Source: JBLFWJ01 sp047611425
GTDB lineage: Bacteria > Bacteroidota > Bacteroidia > UBA10329
Direction of reading: 5' to 3'
DNA length: 8,138 nt
Assembly (NCBI GenBank): GCA_047611425.1
Contig: JBLFWJ010000153.1
Span: 1-8,138, forward strand
Positions 8,113-8,138 of the stretch are shown here, in pieces. Position 1 is the stretch's first letter. Every line of letters begins with the position of its first letter. Made by a program: the position numbers and the translations under genes. The notes below the pieces were generated by a model. The model saw nothing but the letters and a program-made list of their open reading frames with translations, ran no database searches and was not told where the DNA came from.

Positions 8113-8124
8113 GCTCGTTCGAGC
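8113..8124. repeat. Short perfect inverted repeat (GCTCG-TT-CGAGC) upstream of the dusB promoter
   Basis: A 12-base palindrome with two 5-base arms and a 2-base spacer, GCTCGTTCGAGC. It lies 18 bases upstream of the -33 element of the dusB promoter. It could be an operator-like site or chance; there is only one copy and no known regulator motif is recognised. The rest of 8075-8138 holds no gene that can be supported. Confidence 0.3.
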
Positions 8125-8138
8125 TGGCATGGCTTGAT

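Noticed and set aside
8098..8138. Minus-strand open frame ending in TAA at 8100-8098, as the tail of an upstream gene
   Set aside because: Only about 13 residues are visible and none are recognisable. The other minus-strand frames are open over the same stretch too, so no coding call can be supported.
8098..8138. Possible tRNA 3' half (a GTTCGAG stretch at about 8117-8123)
   Set aside because: It resembles a T-loop only loosely. No matching T-stem, acceptor stem or anticodon arm could be drawn.

Overview
The window looks like chromosomal DNA from a member of the Bacteroidota, probably a marine or environmental flavobacterium-like lineage. The evidence is a type IX secretion (T9SS) C-terminal sorting domain, a TonB-dependent receptor with an N-terminal carboxypeptidase-regulatory-like domain, the absence of Shine-Dalgarno sequences before the starts, a -7/-33 promoter of the Bacteroidota type (TAnnTTTG), and moderate GC. 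The species cannot be named from this sequence.

Layout, left to right. Positions 1-684 (+) hold the C-terminal 227 codons of an M20D-family amidohydrolase whose 5' half lies outside the window. Convergent to it, and overlapping its last 91 bases, is a 566-residue GT39/ArnT-like membrane glycosyltransferase (2294 to 594, minus strand). A strong hairpin terminator (2306-2339) sits directly before the start of that gene. The rest is a minus-strand series, transcribed right to left: a DusB-type tRNA-dihydrouridine synthase (8052 to 7030), a TonB-dependent outer-membrane receptor of 1006 residues (6987 to 3967), and a secreted alpha/beta-hydrolase-fold protein with a T9SS tail (3930 to 2359). Gaps of 42 and 36 bases without a terminator suggest these three share a transcript. 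It would start at the promoter at 8067-8095 and end at the 2306-2339 hairpin. No gene-free stretch reaches 300 bases, and no tRNA, rRNA, CRISPR array or mobile element was seen.

How the genes may work together: the receptor and the secreted hydrolase-fold protein look like a two-gene surface unit. The hydrolase-fold protein would be exported by T9SS and anchored or released at the surface, and the receptor would import a ligand using TonB energy. No SusD-type lipoprotein lies between them, so this is not a classic SusCD polysaccharide locus. The most notable point is that the hydrolase has Gly (G190) where the catalytic Ser of the nucleophile elbow should be. It may therefore be a binding protein or pseudo-enzyme, or may use a shifted Thr. 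DusB, the glycosyltransferase and the amidohydrolase look like ordinary chromosomal genes with no clear functional link to the pair. I found no convincing entirely new system; the two-gene unit and the unusual packing of gene ends are the points worth follow-up.
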